Assembly: GCA_028711205.1 (NCBI GenBank)
Contig: JAQTSP010000105.1
Span: 1-8,430 of the forward strand
Reading direction: 5' to 3'
DNA length: 8,430 nt
From: Eubacteriales bacterium
GTDB lineage: Bacteria > Bacillota > Clostridia > Christensenellales > SZUA-584
This document shows positions 5,999 to 8,430 of this stretch, one piece after another (within the stretch, counting starts at the first letter, position 1; each line of letters opens with the position of its first letter). The notes under the pieces were generated by a model that made no database searches, was not told the DNA's origin, and saw only the letters and a list, made by a program, of their open reading frames with translations. Both the position numbers and the translations under genes were made by a program.

Positions 5999-7829
5999 AT
6001 TGATCAACCTCTATTCGTTGTTCTTCCTCGATGGGAAGCTGTATATAAAATTTTGTACCCTGTTCCTTGCTTGAATCAAACCACATATTGCCTCTAAACA
6101 TGCCTTTTATCGTGCTGTAAGACATGTAAAGCCCAAGCCCTGTCCCGTGTTTTCCCTTTGTGGTGACCATTTCCTTAAACAGCCGGTCTTTGATCTTGTC
6201 GTCGATCCCCTGCCCGAAATCACAGATTGTCATCAGCAGCATATTTTCTTCCTGTGTCACTTTTAATATGATGTCGCCGCCTTTGCCGCTATATGACTGT
6301 ATGGCGTTCACGATCACATTGTCTAAAATCTGCACCATGCTGTTGATATCCCCGTCAATCCTCGTATTTGAATCGACCTTGAGATCCTGCACGTATTTGC
6401 ATTTGTTTTTAACGATCTCATGCTGCATCAATATCTTCACGCGCTTCAACATTTCGTCAATCGTAAACCACGTTTGGCCGGGATTGTTAAACTTGGTCGC
6501 CTGATCCTTGACCGTCGAAATAATATCGGACATATAGCTCATATGCGTCTTCATCTTTGCAAGCCATTGCTGCATTTCGCCGGCAATCTCTTTATGATCG
6601 TCACCTGTCACTTGAGCGTCGCCGATGGATTCGATATACTCTTTGGCAAGCCAGTTAAGCTGGTCAATACCGCCCGCAACCGACATGATCGGCGTCTTCA
6701 AGTTGTGCGCGATACCCCCGATAAGCTGTCCAAGCGACGCAAGCCGCTCCCTCTCAAGCAGAATGGCCTGATTGTCCTGTATCTTCTGCATATCTTTGAT
6801 ATGCTGTGTGATATTTTTAAACAATAATATCACCGCGATGCATCTGTTTCGCTGGACGATCGGCGTAAAATCAACGGTATAATATTGACGCGACCCGTTG
6901 ATATCGATCTCGATATCTTCCACAATCGTTTCGCTTGTTTCCGTCGCTTTCAGTATCATGTCGCGAAGCTGCTCGAAATTCGTATTCGGGAGATCCGCCT
7001 CCTGTAACATTCTATAGAAGTTTCCACCTTTGCGCAAGCCGGAAAAATTATGAAAATTTTCGGTGAACGTTTTATTATAATCGATGATGTTCAAATCGGT
7101 ATCCACAACGACAAAGCTGTCCGAGATGCGGTTCATCACCGTCTGCAGCGCGATCGGCGTGACCTTGAGAAAATTGAACCGGAACATCGCGAGCAGATAA
7201 AGCCCCAGCGTGAACGTGAACGCGATCGGCGTCGAATACGCGTTAAAACCGGATACGTTCAGCGTATACAGAATATTAATCAAAAACGGTATGATGCTGC
7301 CCACCATAATCATAACCGCCTGTATCGACAATATGCCGGAATTCTTGATCGCGAAATAGGACAGCATGATCACCGTGATCGCCAACAGGATATAGGAATA
7401 AGCCGCGTGAACATAGAAATAAGCACCCGGCGTATTGTAGTTACCCATTGAAGCGTATTCCAGGTAAAACCAATGGTGAAGTCCATTTGTCCACACCATG
7501 ATCTGTGTGATAATCGGTATGATAAGAAGCAGCAGAAACTTCTTGGTTGCCCTTTTTTCCGGCTGGGCATACGCTCTCCCAAGCAATACCAGACTGACGG
7601 GCACCAGCGCTGAACCGAAATACGTCATGTTTTCACAGAAAAAGTATAACGACTGATTGCCGCTGAAGATATTGAGCATTAAAACAGCGCCGTTCCAGAT
7701 AAACACCTCAATGACAGCCGTAAAAAAGATATAATGCAAAAGGCTCTTTTTCTTTGCGGTGATAATATACACACCCATGACAGTCAGCAGCACGATCGTA
7801 ATACAAACAATGTAAAACTCGGTATCCAT
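5991..7829 (-). CDS. Sensor histidine kinase with seven-helix membrane domain and PAS
   Basis: The 612-residue protein starts with seven predicted hydrophobic helices (about 6-220), resembling the 7TM N-terminal region of many Firmicute kinases. It continues with a PAS domain (about 228-345, beginning MNRISDSFVVVDTDLNIIDYN) and a coiled linker. The HisKA box is LASLGQLIGGIAHNLKTP with the phospho-accepting H375. The ATPase domain has an N box (DNVIVNAIQS, N508), a G1 box (DFGQG, 537-541) and a G2 box (GTGLGL, 562-567), so it should be active. It would autophosphorylate and pass phosphate to the adjacent HD-GYP regulator. The membrane-embedded sensor, with only short loops outside, favours a hydrophobic or membrane-linked stimulus; this is inference. 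AAGGAG lies 8 bases before the chosen ATG. A TTG 12 codons upstream lacks this support. Only 2 bases separate the ATG from the reductase gene stop. Confidence 0.95.
   Translation of the reverse strand: MDTEFYIVCITIVLLTVMGVYIITAKKKSLLHYIFFTAVIEVFIWNGAVLMLNIFSGNQSLYFFCENMTYFGSALVPVSLVLLGRAYAQPEKRATKKFLLLLIIPIITQIMVWTNGLHHWFYLEYASMGNYNTPGAYFYVHAAYSYILLAITVIMLSYFAIKNSGILSIQAVMIMVGSIIPFLINILYTLNVSGFNAYSTPIAFTFTLGLYLLAMFRFNFLKVTPIALQTVMNRISDSFVVVDTDLNIIDYNKTFTENFHNFSGLRKGGNFYRMLQEADLPNTNFEQLRDMILKATETSETIVEDIEIDINGSRQYYTVDFTPIVQRNRCIAVILLFKNITQHIKDMQKIQDNQAILLERERLASLGQLIGGIAHNLKTPIMSVAGGIDQLNWLAKEYIESIGDAQVTGDDHKEIAGEMQQWLAKMKTHMSYMSDIISTVKDQATKFNNPGQTWFTIDEMLKRVKILMQHEIVKNKCKYVQDLKVDSNTRIDGDINSMVQILDNVIVNAIQSYSGKGGDIILKVTQEENMLLMTICDFGQGIDDKIKDRLFKEMVTTKGKHGTGLGLYMSYSTIKGMFRGNMWFDSSKEQGTKFYIQLPIEEEQRIEVDQYA
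6008..6012 (-). promoter_or_regulatory. Ribosome binding site deciding the HD-GYP start
   Basis: AGAGG inside the last codons of the kinase gene lies 9 bases before the ATG at 5996-5998. It directly abuts the alternative TTG, which rules that codon out. Location within the upstream gene implies coupled translation. Confidence 0.7.
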
Positions 7830-7831
7830 AA

Positions 7832-8430
7832 TCAAATCTCCTTGCTTTGTCTGCCGTATATGCAATCAACGAACCGGCCCATATATCGGGCGTCGATCAC
7901 AGGCCACTCAAACCCCTCGCGGCACAACTGCTGCTGCGTCTCTTTTGCTGTGATCACAATGTTGTTCGCCTGGCGGTAAGCGTTCATATCCTCCATTAGA
8001 CCTGTCAGCTCGCCATAGTCTCCTCTTTTGCTCAGCTGTGACATCTTACGCATGAATTCCTGATCGGATATGACCTCTATCATGTTGCCGTTTAGCTCGA
8101 GCAGCGAAATTATCTCCCCGAGTGTCATCGTGTTGGTATTATAAACATGATGTATCGGCTGGCGCGGCTTTAACATGGCCCCAAGCGCGAGCATCGCACG
8201 CGCGCACGCATCGACCGGTGTTATATCCATTGTTATTTTCAGCGCGCCGATAGGGACACAGCCCAGCGTGCAAAGCGCTTTGATGCGGTTCGCAAAAGCG
8301 TTCCTTTCAGGCCTCCTCTGGAAGCGTCCGTCCACAGTACCGGTGAGCATGCCGACCCTGAATATGCGGGCATTCAAACCGTTTTCGATCGCATCCAGAA
8401 CGATCTCTTCCGCCATAAACTTGCTTCGGA
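7832..8430 (-). CDS. Thioester reductase domain, C-terminal part (gene cut by window edge)
   Basis: The frame is open through the right edge, so the beginning of the gene is missing. The visible part is about 199 residues. It starts with RSKFMAEE, where the lysine (codon 8420-8422) fits the YxxxK catalytic motif of extended short-chain dehydrogenases. Then come GLNARIFRVGMLTG, the motif VPIGALKITMDITPVDACARAM and HHVYNTNTMTLGEII, the order seen in thioester reductase (R) domains of NRPS and carboxylic acid reductase-like enzymes. These use NAD(P)H to release a carrier-protein-bound acyl or peptidyl thioester as aldehyde or alcohol. The missing N-terminal side would hold the Rossmann motif and perhaps adenylation and carrier domains; that is not visible here. 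A stand-alone SDR enzyme is possible. The gene ends 2 bases before the histidine kinase start, so it is the first visible gene of that operon. Confidence 0.8.
   Translation of the reverse strand, partial: RSKFMAEEIVLDAIENGLNARIFRVGMLTGTVDGRFQRRPERNAFANRIKALCTLGCVPIGALKITMDITPVDACARAMLALGAMLKPRQPIHHVYNTNTMTLGEIISLLELNGNMIEVISDQEFMRKMSQLSKRGDYGELTGLMEDMNAYRQANNIVITAKETQQQLCREGFEWPVIDARYMGRFVDCIYGRQSKEI
7838..7843 (-). promoter_or_regulatory. Ribosome binding site of the histidine kinase
   Basis: AAGGAG lies 8 bases before the ATG at 7827-7829 and within the last codons of the reductase gene. It sets the kinase start and ties its translation to the upstream gene. Confidence 0.8.

Overview
The window holds six genes, all on the minus strand, so transcription runs from high to low coordinates. 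It looks like a mid-GC Gram-positive bacterium of the Clostridia type. This is an inference from strong AGGAGG-like Shine-Dalgarno sites, tightly coupled gene junctions, TTG start codons, a lipoprotein signal, a Hanks-type kinase and an HD-GYP protein. No sequence here fixes a genus. There are no tRNA or rRNA genes, insertion sequences or CRISPR arrays.

Region 1 (8430-4415) is one transcription unit. A gene cut by the window edge encodes the C-terminal part of a thioester reductase, the NADPH-dependent release domain of NRPS and NRPS-like enzymes. Two bases after its stop begins a histidine kinase with a seven-helix membrane sensor, a PAS domain and HisKA/HATPase domains. The kinase gene overlaps by 8 bases a response regulator whose output is an HD-GYP cyclic-di-GMP phosphodiesterase. 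A clear intrinsic terminator follows. The gene order suggests that a reductively released small molecule and a c-di-GMP signalling pair are made together. Whether the kinase senses that product is an inference.

Region 2 (4430-2123) has a near-consensus promoter with repeated AT-rich words around it. It drives a small Cro/C1-like protein (TTG start) translationally coupled through ATGA to a transmembrane Ser/Thr protein kinase. The kinase carries an extracytoplasmic leucine-rich-repeat domain, so this looks like a surface sensor with a cytoplasmic partner.

Region 3 (1918-484) is a single lipoprotein gene of unknown function. Its best start is a TTG behind AGGAGG, not the upstream ATG. An intrinsic terminator follows it.

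Region 4 (428-1) is a small protein made of two LysM domains without a signal peptide. A hairpin containing its own stop codon ends it. A perfect 45-base palindrome sits at the very edge of the window.

The gaps between genes are all under 300 bases and are covered by the regulatory entries. In 1943-2167 I see only weak inverted repeats and no convincing promoter.
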